From JL08 sp039969355 (GTDB lineage Bacteria > Pseudomonadota > Alphaproteobacteria > Rhodobacterales > Rhodobacteraceae), in assembly GCA_039969355.1 (NCBI GenBank), contig JBDVOA010000001.1, positions 62,001 to 126,000 on the forward strand: a stretch of DNA of 64,000 bases, read 5' to 3'. The notes under the pieces are model-generated. The model was not told the origin of the DNA. It made no database searches and saw only the letters and a program-made list of their open reading frames with translations. The position numbers and the translations under genes were made by a program. Below are positions 26,345 to 33,558 of this stretch, in pieces. The first letter of the stretch is position 1, and every line of letters starts with the position of its first letter.

Positions 26345-26560
26345 CTAGACCTTGTCTTTATCAATCTCGGGTGTGACATCCTTGGCCACTTCGGCCGCAT
26401 CCTCTTCCAGCTCTTTTGAGCCTTCGCTGATGCCTTTCTTGAATGACGTGATACCTTTGCCAACCTCACCCATCAGGGAACTTATCTTGCCACGGCCAAA
26501 CAGCACCAGAACCACAACTGCAATCAGCAGGATGCCTGGCAGACCAATATTGTTTAACAT
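26345..26560 (-). CDS. tatA: Sec-independent protein translocase subunit TatA
   Basis: Forms the pore-like part of the twin-arginine translocase. 71 residues: one transmembrane helix (IGLPGILLIAVVVLVLFG), the FGRGK hinge, an amphipathic helix and an acidic tail. The ATG at 26560 has AAGGAG about 8 bases upstream; an earlier start at 26617 has no support. First gene of the tatA-tatB-tatC-DUF815 unit, transcribed divergently from the hypothetical gene at 26784. Confidence 0.95.
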   Translation of the reverse strand: MLNNIGLPGILLIAVVVLVLFGRGKISSLMGEVGKGITSFKKGISEGSKELEEDAAEVAKDVTPEIDKDKV

Positions 26561-26715
26561 TTCTTGTCTCCTTGTCTCATTCTCGAAGCACGTTTTTAGC
26601 GCACCTGATCGTCGCAAACCGTATTAGGGGCAGAGTAAGCCGGGGAAAAGCGCCAAATCAGGCACCCCCAGCTGAATTCACCGTTAATCGCCCCCTTGTG
26701 ACGCGTTCCCAAACT

Positions 26716-26739
26716 CAACTGACAGGTTTATGTCAGTTG
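26716..26739. promoter_or_regulatory. Perfect inverted repeat, candidate operator of the WYL regulator
   Basis: CAACTGACA (26716-26724) and TGTCAGTTG (26731-26739) form a perfect 9-bp dyad around 6 bases. It lies 45 bases before the start of the hypothetical gene at 26784, which is followed by a WYL-type regulator gene, so autoregulation is the natural guess. No T-run follows, which argues against a terminator for either side. Confidence 0.55.
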
Positions 26740-26783
26740 CTCTCTGTTAGGTCCAGTCCACGCATTCAATGAAAGGACCAATC

Positions 26784-27164
26784 ATGCGCACTTTTCCATT
26801 TGCCACACTTACCACTTCACCGGTTTTTGCCCCCGCAGACGGCGCACAAAGTGTCGCCACCACACAGGCTGTGGCAGAGCTTGTGACATTTCGGCTGAAC
26901 TCCGGTGTCTCAGATCTGGAGTTTGTCAGGGCGGCAGAGCGATCCTGCGGCTTTCTGAACGATACCGGCGGCGTATTGCGCCGCACCTTGTCAAAGGATG
27001 AAAACGGCCTCTGGACAGATTATATCACGTGGATGTCGATGGACATTGCGGTTTCAACTGCAGAAGTCGCAATGCAGCATCCCGATTTTGCACCGATGAT
27101 GTCGATGATCGACCCAGAAACGGTGGAACTGCGCCATGCCCCAATCCTGATGCAGATGGACTAA
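26784..27164 (+). CDS. Hypothetical protein, paired with WYL regulator
   Basis: 126 residues, predicted soluble, no signal peptide. It has an alternating pattern (ATTQAVAELVTFRL, VRAAERSCGFLNDTGGVLRRTLS, WTDYITWMSM) compatible with a ferredoxin-like dimeric alpha/beta barrel as in antibiotic-biosynthesis-monooxygenase-like proteins, but no catalytic motif was recognised. The ATG at 26784 is chosen over 26769 because AAAGGA sits between them at the right spacing. It precedes the regulator by 27 bases and both lie behind the perfect dyad at 26716, so it is the likely target of that regulator. Confidence 0.6.
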   Translation: MRTFPFATLTTSPVFAPADGAQSVATTQAVAELVTFRLNSGVSDLEFVRAAERSCGFLNDTGGVLRRTLSKDENGLWTDYITWMSMDIAVSTAEVAMQHPDFAPMMSMIDPETVELRHAPILMQMD

Positions 27165-27191
27165 CGACAGCGTGGCTGGCACGTTAGCGGC

Positions 27192-27875
27192 ATGCGCCGC
27201 ACGGACCGCCTTTTTGACATCATCCAGATCCTGCGCGACGGGAACCTTCACCGCGCGCAGGAAATCGCGGATGCGCTCGAAGTATCAGTGCGCACGATCT
27301 ATCGCGACATGGACACATTGACGGCCTCTGGCATTCCAGTTCAGGGCGAACGTGGCGTCGGCTATATGATCACGTCTCAGATCACTCTGCCTCCGCTGAA
27401 TTTGACAACAGAAGAACTTGAGGCGCTCAACCTCGGTATGGCCATTGTTGCTGAGGCCGCTGACCCCGATCTCAAGGCGGCGGCGACGTCCCTGGCGGCC
27501 AAGGTCGATGCGGTTTTGCCCATCCAGACAATAGCTGAGGCGGATGCTTGGAAGTTTGCCGTCTATCCATTTGCGGATGCTGCGCGTGGCTTTGCCCATA
27601 TGCCCGCACTACGCGCCGCCATTTCCGCTCGCCAAAAGCTGTACATCCAGTATCAAAGTATAGACGGTGCAGTCACGCAACGTACTGTGCGTCCGTTGCA
27701 TATGGAGTATTGGGGGCGCGTTTGGACCTTAACAGTCTGGTGTGAATTACGCAGTGATTTCCGTGTGTTCCGCGTCGATCTTATACAAGAAGCAACCCCT
27801 CTCCCGGCCTTGTTTGTAGATGAGCCAGGCAAGCGATTGCAGGATTATCCCGCATCTCAGTCTAAGCTGAACTGA
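27192..27875 (+). CDS. YafY/WYL-family transcriptional regulator
   Basis: The N-terminal winged HTH (RTDRLFDIIQILRDGNLHRAQEIADALEVSVRTIYRDMDTL) is the DeoR-like HTH_11 type, and the C-terminal half (PLHMEYWGRVWTLTVWCELRSDFRVFRVDLI) is a WYL domain that senses a ligand, with the W-Y-L triad replaced by variants. 227 residues, normal. It is in one unit with the hypothetical gene upstream and its end overlaps the end of the convergent ABC ATPase gene by 14 bases. Confidence 0.85.
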   Translation: MRRTDRLFDIIQILRDGNLHRAQEIADALEVSVRTIYRDMDTLTASGIPVQGERGVGYMITSQITLPPLNLTTEELEALNLGMAIVAEAADPDLKAAATSLAAKVDAVLPIQTIAEADAWKFAVYPFADAARGFAHMPALRAAISARQKLYIQYQSIDGAVTQRTVRPLHMEYWGRVWTLTVWCELRSDFRVFRVDLIQEATPLPALFVDEPGKRLQDYPASQSKLN

Positions 27876-28944
27876 ACACGAAACATTTGTCGCGCCGAAT
27901 GGTCAGCCACATTGGCGTGCCCTCTCCAGGTAAGAAAACATTTGGCACTGTCGCTTTGAGCATCGATCCATCATGATCAAGCTGAAATTCCACCAGTGAT
28001 TCATGTCCCAGAAACCGCGCGCGAATTACAGTCGCGCGAGCTGCGACACCCTGCGTCGGTGTCGGCGCCGGGCCTTTGCCAGCGCGATCAAAATCAATAC
28101 TTAGGTGCTGCGGTCGAAAAACGATATCTACGTCAGTTCCATCAGGCACGCCTGGGGCAAGGAACCGGCCAAACACGGTTTGTGCCAATGCTCCGTTAAC
28201 AGTAGATCGCAACACATTGGCATCACTAAAGAAAGATACAGCCTTTTGGTCCGAGGGGCGGGTATAAACATTATAGGGCGCGCCCTGCTGGACAATCTTG
28301 CCATCCCGCATCAGCGCTATTTCATCTGCCATTCGCATTGCCTCGTCCGGCTCGTGGGTTACCAGCAGCACGGCAGTGTCTTCTTCCTTAAGCAGACTTA
28401 ATGTTTCATCTCGAATGCCATCACGCAATCTGTTGTCCAGACCGGAAAACGGTTCATCCATCAGCATGACCCGCGGGCGTGGCGCCAGTGCCCGGGCCAA
28501 TGCGACCCTTTGCTGCTCTCCTCCCGATAGTTGATGGGGATAACCGTCAATGAACCGCAACAGATCGACGCGTTCCAGTAGTTCGACGACCCTTCCCCGC
28601 TTTGCGTCGGCTCTGCCCTTTAGGCCAAATCCGACATTTCCCGCCACGCTCAGATGTGGAAACAGGGCAAAATCCTGAAACATCAATCCAATTTCGCGCC
28701 GCTCCGGCGGAACGCGGAACACGGTATCGCAGATCAGGGATCCATCTACAAATATCTCGCCGCTGTCCTGCATCTCCACGCCAGCAATCATCCGAAGCGT
28801 CGTGGACTTCCCGCATCCCGACGGCCCCAACAGGCAGGTTACCTGACCCGGCATGATCTTCAGCGAGACATCATCAACGACTGCGCGACCATCAAAACGA
28901 CGCACCAGATTGCGGATTTCAAGGCGGGGATTCGGCGTGGTCAA
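27862..28944 (-). CDS. ABC transporter ATP-binding protein (FbpC/PotA-like), orphan
   Basis: An ABC ATPase of the iron/spermidine import class. Walker A GPSGCGKST (about residues 39-47), signature LSGGEQQRVALARAL, Walker B VMLMDEPFSGLD and a C-terminal TOBE-like domain (about 250-360) are visible. FbpC-like Fe(III) importers and PotA are close relatives; the substrate is not decidable. No permease or binding-protein gene is adjacent: the neighbour is a symporter 52 bases upstream, so it may serve a transporter encoded elsewhere. Its 3' end overlaps the WYL regulator gene by 14 bases. Confidence 0.85.
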   Translation of the reverse strand: MTTPNPRLEIRNLVRRFDGRAVVDDVSLKIMPGQVTCLLGPSGCGKSTTLRMIAGVEMQDSGEIFVDGSLICDTVFRVPPERREIGLMFQDFALFPHLSVAGNVGFGLKGRADAKRGRVVELLERVDLLRFIDGYPHQLSGGEQQRVALARALAPRPRVMLMDEPFSGLDNRLRDGIRDETLSLLKEEDTAVLLVTHEPDEAMRMADEIALMRDGKIVQQGAPYNVYTRPSDQKAVSFFSDANVLRSTVNGALAQTVFGRFLAPGVPDGTDVDIVFRPQHLSIDFDRAGKGPAPTPTQGVAARATVIRARFLGHESLVEFQLDHDGSMLKATVPNVFLPGEGTPMWLTIRRDKCFVFSSA

Positions 28945-28996
28945 ACGGGCCTCATTTTTACCCGATGAAAATCATCGGACTTTGGCAAATTCCCTA

Positions 28997-30382
28997 TCAG
29001 CCCCCCGCACGCCCTGCAAGAGAACGCCCCCCAGCGATCACGGCGAAAAACCCAATGATCAGGACAGCGATGCAGATCATTAGCAATTGTTCGTATTTGT
29101 GACCCTCTGGAAGAAGTACAACAGCCCAGTCCATAGCGCGCAAAAAATACAACGCCGCCCCCGACAGCGCTGCCCCACAAGCGACAAGATAAGACCAAAG
29201 GGGCAGCGGTCTGCGCAACAACAATCCCCACACCAATACTGGAGTAAGAAACAGCGATGCAGTGCCGGATACGGCAACGGCGTCAAACAGGCTCTGATTG
29301 CCCCACAGGGTCAGAGCAGTGCCAACCGCGAGGAATACAACCATTGCAATGCGACCACCCGTCAAACTGCGCGTCGCCAACCCCAGTTCCACGACAACAA
29401 GTCGGGCGGCAGAGGACAGTGCGGAATCCAGTGTGCTGAGCGCAGAGACCAAAAGCGACAACAATAGCAGTACAAACACCCAATCAGGGAACATTTGGCT
29501 CCACGTGCCCAGCAGCTCTCCCTCATAAGATGCGCCGACTAGGCTGGCCTGAATGCCAAAGAAACCGAACGCGATGATGCAAAGCGTCGATATCCAGAAG
29601 GCATGCAGGAACGACCACTTCGTGGTGTGCGAATCCGCAAGGAACCCCCGGTCCATCATCACCGGATCATGGGCCGGATAAGAAAACACTTGGAGAAATG
29701 CGACGATCAACAGAACCCACCCGTTGTAGGCGCCAGAAACACCCGGAGCGTTGAGGACGGCCCCCAAATCAAAGGCCGGACTGCACACCAACCAGATCAG
29801 AGCAATACCGAACACCACAAGGAACAAAACCATTTGTACGACATCGGTGCGCAATGCCGCTGATAGGCCACCCCATGCCGCATAAGCCAGCCCCAGCCCG
29901 GCAACCAGCAGGATCGACAGGACGCGGGCGCCATCGATTTCTGGCAGAACGGCTGCGAAAATCAGGCCAACGACAAGCAAGTTCGCAAAAACTTCGGACA
30001 AGAGCCGCAACGCGATGACAACATTGTAACACCCGACGCCAAGGGCGCCAAACCGGTCGCGCAGCCAATCCTGCACGGATGTGGCACCCCCTCGGCGCAT
30101 CTTCAGCACGATCAGCCCACCCGTCAGGAACGACAGGTAATAGGCCGCGTATGCCAACGTGCCTGCAATCCCGTAATAGTATCCCAGAATGGCGGCATTC
30201 AACAGAGATCGGGCAAATATCCACGTGGTCACCTGACTAAGCGCCAGCACCCAAAGCCCCGGGCTTAACCCCGTAAATCCGCTACCGTTGAAAAAACCTT
30301 CAATGTTGGCGCGGCGTGGTGCGGCCGCCAGACTGGCGATGGCAATCAGACCAAAAAGGCCGATAAGCAGGGTAGCTTGCAT
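28997..30382 (-). CDS. Sodium:solute symporter family protein
   Basis: 461 residues with about 13 hydrophobic segments, the usual topology of the SSS family. The segment LVSALSTLDSALSSAARLV matches the Na-site helix with its Ser/Asp pattern. The substrate is unknown. The ATG at 30382 is preferred to a TTG at 30409 because AGGAAA lies upstream of it. It lies upstream of, and on the same strand as, the orphan ABC ATPase gene, so the two may be co-transcribed. Confidence 0.8.
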   Translation of the reverse strand: MQATLLIGLFGLIAIASLAAAPRRANIEGFFNGSGFTGLSPGLWVLALSQVTTWIFARSLLNAAILGYYYGIAGTLAYAAYYLSFLTGGLIVLKMRRGGATSVQDWLRDRFGALGVGCYNVVIALRLLSEVFANLLVVGLIFAAVLPEIDGARVLSILLVAGLGLAYAAWGGLSAALRTDVVQMVLFLVVFGIALIWLVCSPAFDLGAVLNAPGVSGAYNGWVLLIVAFLQVFSYPAHDPVMMDRGFLADSHTTKWSFLHAFWISTLCIIAFGFFGIQASLVGASYEGELLGTWSQMFPDWVFVLLLLSLLVSALSTLDSALSSAARLVVVELGLATRSLTGGRIAMVVFLAVGTALTLWGNQSLFDAVAVSGTASLFLTPVLVWGLLLRRPLPLWSYLVACGAALSGAALYFLRAMDWAVVLLPEGHKYEQLLMICIAVLIIGFFAVIAGGRSLAGRAGG

Positions 30383-30414
30383 GAAGGGTTTCCTGAGCTC
30401 CGATGACAAATCGC

Positions 30415-30439
30415 CGGTATCAGCCCCTAGCCGATACCG
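30415..30439. other. Inverted repeat upstream of the symporter gene
   Basis: CGGTATC (30415-30421) and GATACCG (30433-30439) form a 7-bp dyad with an 11-base loop, 33 bases before the symporter start and between it and the end of the AlkC-like gene. It could be an operator or a weak transcript end of the AlkC gene; no T-run is present. Confidence 0.4.
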
Positions 30440-30484
30440 CCAATCACAACCCCGGCAGGTCCCGATTTCGTGAACCCATTCGAT

Positions 30485-31609
30485 TTATCGTGAAGGCAAT
30501 AGTTCGAACGGCAATTCTGCAACGACGCGACCATTCACCTGAATCCCCAGTTGGTGCGGTCCGGGGTACAACTGGAATGTCGATGCCCCCCCTTTGAAGT
30601 AGTGGGATTTACGCATTTCGAGCGACTCATCGGAGGCAAGCACCGCCTGCTTCAGCTTGAACACCTTTTGCGACGTTTTGCCGCCCGCTCTGGTGAACTG
30701 AATCACGTAGTCCACCAACACTGGCGTCTTTGACTGAGCCGCGAGGGTCACATGGAAATCCATTGTGTCATCAATTTGGGTCGGTCCAGAGGTAATCTTG
30801 ACATCTACGTCAACTTTAGCTTCCGGATCGTACCCAATCATCGTCAACGCCCCGGGGTGACCCTGTTTGATCAGAACACGCAATGCATGGCGGGTCATCC
30901 AGTCCAGTTCTCGTGCGTCTTGTGCTCCCTGGGCCTTCCATGCCTTGAGCCTGCCCAACATCACACCTGGTTCTTTTTTTGCGATATCATTCAGATGGTT
31001 AGAAACCGATCTTGTCACATATCGAGTCGGATCAGCATGGAGGATGTCAAGCAGTGGCAGTGCTTGCTGTGTGGTGATCGTTACGGCCTTGGCCCATGGT
31101 AAACGCGGTCTCGTCCCTTCGCTGACCAAACGGCGGACATGATAACTCTCATCACGCGCCCAGACCTTCAGGCGTGCCAGCGTTTCCTCGGGCCATCGAT
31201 TTAGAAATGGCCGAATGTAGAATTCCATCGAAAACCGTTGTGTCGCTTCGTAAAGCAGATCAATCGCCCTCTCCCGATGGTCTTCCAACCCATGGCGAAC
31301 TGCCAGAATGCCAGGTAAGGCATGAATGAACCGGCCAAAGTCATCATCGTTGAGGTTGGGATCCAGCCGCGGCGGCATGGCTGCCTCAAGCTGGTCCGCC
31401 ATTTCCGGAAAATCTGAGGAAAGATGTGGCTCAAGGCAGTCCGCCATCCAGTCCAACCGTTCCATCAATTCTCTTTCGGGGAACCCAGCCAACGCCTGAG
31501 CCTGAAAGTGAGCCGAATCGAAACCTGGAACGCCAACCGCAAACTCGTCGGCAAGATCACTTAAACTTTCAGCATTAAACAAATGATCTTTAAGTGAAAA
31601 ACCGGCCAT
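30485..31609 (-). CDS. AlkC-like DNA alkylation repair protein with Ig-like C-terminal region
   Basis: A HEAT-like-repeat DNA glycosylase of the AlkC/AlkD superfamily, which removes alkylated bases. The strongest mark is DESYHVRRLVSEGTRPRLPW (about residues 152-171), a conserved HEAT segment. The C-terminal 110 residues are beta-rich (VDVDVKITSGP, DFHVTLAAQSKTPVLVDYVIQF) and resemble the Ig-like domain known in the longer AlkC subgroup. 374 residues. The SDR gene ends exactly at this gene's start (adjacent, no gap), so they are co-transcribed. Confidence 0.75.
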   Translation of the reverse strand: MAGFSLKDHLFNAESLSDLADEFAVGVPGFDSAHFQAQALAGFPERELMERLDWMADCLEPHLSSDFPEMADQLEAAMPPRLDPNLNDDDFGRFIHALPGILAVRHGLEDHRERAIDLLYEATQRFSMEFYIRPFLNRWPEETLARLKVWARDESYHVRRLVSEGTRPRLPWAKAVTITTQQALPLLDILHADPTRYVTRSVSNHLNDIAKKEPGVMLGRLKAWKAQGAQDARELDWMTRHALRVLIKQGHPGALTMIGYDPEAKVDVDVKITSGPTQIDDTMDFHVTLAAQSKTPVLVDYVIQFTRAGGKTSQKVFKLKQAVLASDESLEMRKSHYFKGGASTFQLYPGPHQLGIQVNGRVVAELPFELLPSR

Positions 31610-32389
31610 CTAAAGGGTCGCGTTTGTGCTGCCACCGTCCAGAAGGATATTCTGACCCACTATGAATCCCGCATGTTGAGAGCATAGAAACGCGCAAGTT
31701 GCGCCAAATTCTGACCGTGTGCCGTACCTGCCGGCGGGAATGGTAGCGCAGCGCTCTGCGCGCGCTTCTTCGATAGTGATGCCTTTTGCCTTTACCACGC
31801 CGCCGTCCAGGGCAACAGCGCGATCGGTAGCATGAATGCCGGGCAACAGATTGTTGATATTGACGCCACTGCCCGCCACTTGACGTGCCGTGCCTGCGAC
31901 ATAGCCTGTCAGGCCGGCGCGCGCGGCATTGGACAGGCCAAGCACTGCAATGGGGGCTTTGACGGACTGTGACGTGATATTGACCACACGGCCCCAGCCA
32001 CGGTCGATCATGCCCGGCAGGATCGCGGTCATCAAAGCGATCGGCGCCAACATGTTTGAATCAAGTGCTGCGACAAAATCGGACCGATCCCAATCTGACC
32101 ACATACCCGGCGGCGGGCCACCTGCGTTGGTCACCAGAATATCGATGTCGCCCGCAGCCTCCAGCACGCTCGCGCGCCCTGCTTCGGTTGTGATATCTGC
32201 CGCAACCGTTGTCACATCAACCGCGTTTTGAGCCCTGATTGCAGCGGCGGACGCCTCAAGCGCGTCAGCGCCCCGGGCGTTCATCACCAGATGAACGCCG
32301 GCCTCCGCCAATGCTTCGGCGCATCCCAGTCCCAGCCCCTTGCTAGACGCGCAAACCAGCGCCCTTTTTCCGGCGATTCCCAGATCCAT
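31610..32389 (-). CDS. SDR-fold protein lacking the canonical Tyr/Lys pair
   Basis: 259 residues with an SDR Rossmann fold (CASSKGLG replaces the usual TGxxxGxG; TNAGG and IDILV are normal). The active-site region reads NITSQSVKAPIAVLGLSNAARAGLTG: the expected YxxxK is LSNAAR, so Tyr and Lys are absent. Such SDR proteins with LGLSNxxR are widespread and often annotated as 3-oxoacyl-ACP reductases, but their chemistry must differ. Its gene is immediately upstream of alkC-like and divergent from the Hint gene, with a palindrome in between. Confidence 0.75.
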   Translation of the reverse strand: MDLGIAGKRALVCASSKGLGLGCAEALAEAGVHLVMNARGADALEASAAAIRAQNAVDVTTVAADITTEAGRASVLEAAGDIDILVTNAGGPPPGMWSDWDRSDFVAALDSNMLAPIALMTAILPGMIDRGWGRVVNITSQSVKAPIAVLGLSNAARAGLTGYVAGTARQVAGSGVNINNLLPGIHATDRAVALDGGVVKAKGITIEEARAERCATIPAGRYGTRSEFGATCAFLCSQHAGFIVGQNILLDGGSTNATL

Positions 32390-32435
32390 TTGTGACCTCC
32401 CGTTTTAGAATTTCCCCTTGGTTAACATCTATGCC

Positions 32436-32464
32436 GTAGATATATCTACCAAAACCGGACCGGT
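32436..32464. promoter_or_regulatory. Two adjacent palindromes between divergent SDR and Hint genes
   Basis: GTAGATATATCTAC at 32436-32449 is a perfect 14-bp palindrome, and ACCGGACCGGT at 32454-32464 is a second dyad around one base. A GTTAAC also lies at 32421-32426. They sit in the 135-base divergent region. A shared operator for the SDR-alkC unit and the Hint gene is the natural guess; no cognate regulator is known. Confidence 0.5.
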
Positions 32465-32524
32465 AGCCCATCTTGAAGGGTGGCAAAGGCCGCACACGCA
32501 GTACACAGGACTTTTGTATCTATA

Positions 32525-33433
32525 ATGCCCTTTGATCGGCACGACCTTCCCGCGCACTTTGTGCCTGTTTATCGAGCCGGACAATTCTGCGTCACAGACG
32601 GGGCGAACCTAGGCGACACTCTGTCCGTTGCGAATGAAATCTTGTTGGGCGATTCCTATGCCCTCGATAACTCGGCAAGGCTTACACGGCTACGAATTCA
32701 GGCTGACTTCAACGACGGGTATCGGGTCGATGCATCTTCTTGCATCGGGACGCCCGGCAACGTTGTGCATCTGGATTGCGTAGTCACCCTGATGTCGCAG
32801 GATGGCGATACGACGGATGTATTTGTGCTGGTCGAAGTAGATTCATATGGTGACATCGCTGAGATTTACCTTCTTCCCATCGCAACCCTGACCAAAAAGA
32901 TGAACTATGCCGTGGTCATTGTGGATAAGGAAACAGCACGCCAAAAACTGGCACAGGCCGCCTGTGTGTCGTTCACCAAAGGGACACGCATTACGACTGC
33001 TAGCGGCGCGCAGGTTGCAATCGAAAACCTCGGCGTAGGCGATCGGGTACTTACACGCGACGATGGCTATCAGGATATCCGCTGGATTGGCCAGAATACG
33101 GTGCGCGCGGTAGGACCCTTTGCACCCATTCGCATCACTGCCGGCACGTTCAGCAACGAACGCGACCTTGTGATCAGCCCGGACCACCGCGTGTTCTTAC
33201 CTCAGCATCTTGATGAAGAATGGCTTGGTCGAGGCGGATTGAAAACCAAGGCGCGACTGCTTGTCAACGGGACTTCGGTTCAGGCGCAGCCGGGTGGATT
33301 CGTTGACTACTATCAACTGCTGTTTGACAGCCACCAGATGATCTTTGCCGAAGGGATCGCCGCAGAGTCCTTGCACATCGACCCCGTGACGCGATCTGCC
33401 CTGCCACAAAACATCAGTCACTTGCTGGGTTAG
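32525..33433 (+). CDS. Hint-domain protein (Hint_2), Ser at the nucleophile position
   Basis: 302 residues if started at the ATG at 32525; a GTG at 32480 in the same frame is possible and neither has an ideal ribosome binding site. The N-terminal half (FVPVYRAGQFCVTDGANLGDTLSV...) is a beta-rich region common in these roseobacter proteins. The C-terminal half is a Hint domain: FTKGTRITTASG, VGDRVLTRDDGYQDIRWIG, ISPDHRVFL and DHRV-type motif, then FDSHQMIFAEG. The family usually starts with CFTxGT; here it is SFTKGT with a Cys two residues earlier, so self-cleavage may be lost or use Ser. Role unknown. Confidence 0.8.
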   Translation: MPFDRHDLPAHFVPVYRAGQFCVTDGANLGDTLSVANEILLGDSYALDNSARLTRLRIQADFNDGYRVDASSCIGTPGNVVHLDCVVTLMSQDGDTTDVFVLVEVDSYGDIAEIYLLPIATLTKKMNYAVVIVDKETARQKLAQAACVSFTKGTRITTASGAQVAIENLGVGDRVLTRDDGYQDIRWIGQNTVRAVGPFAPIRITAGTFSNERDLVISPDHRVFLPQHLDEEWLGRGGLKTKARLLVNGTSVQAQPGGFVDYYQLLFDSHQMIFAEGIAAESLHIDPVTRSALPQNISHLLG

Positions 33434-33449
33434 GATCAGTACCCCCGGC

Positions 33450-33468
33450 GTCGAGTATATTTCTCGAC
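33450..33468. other. Small hairpin after Hint gene
   Basis: GTCGAG (33450-33455) and CTCGAC (33463-33468) enclose a 7-base AT-rich loop 17 bases after the Hint stop. No T-run follows; a weak terminator at most. Confidence 0.3.
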
Positions 33469-33558
33469 CCTGAAGTCTCAGATCCGACCGTGACCCCGAG
33501 GCAGTCCATTGTCCTGATTTTCTTGCGCTCGCTTCCTTCCCTGCCTATACGCGCGGAT

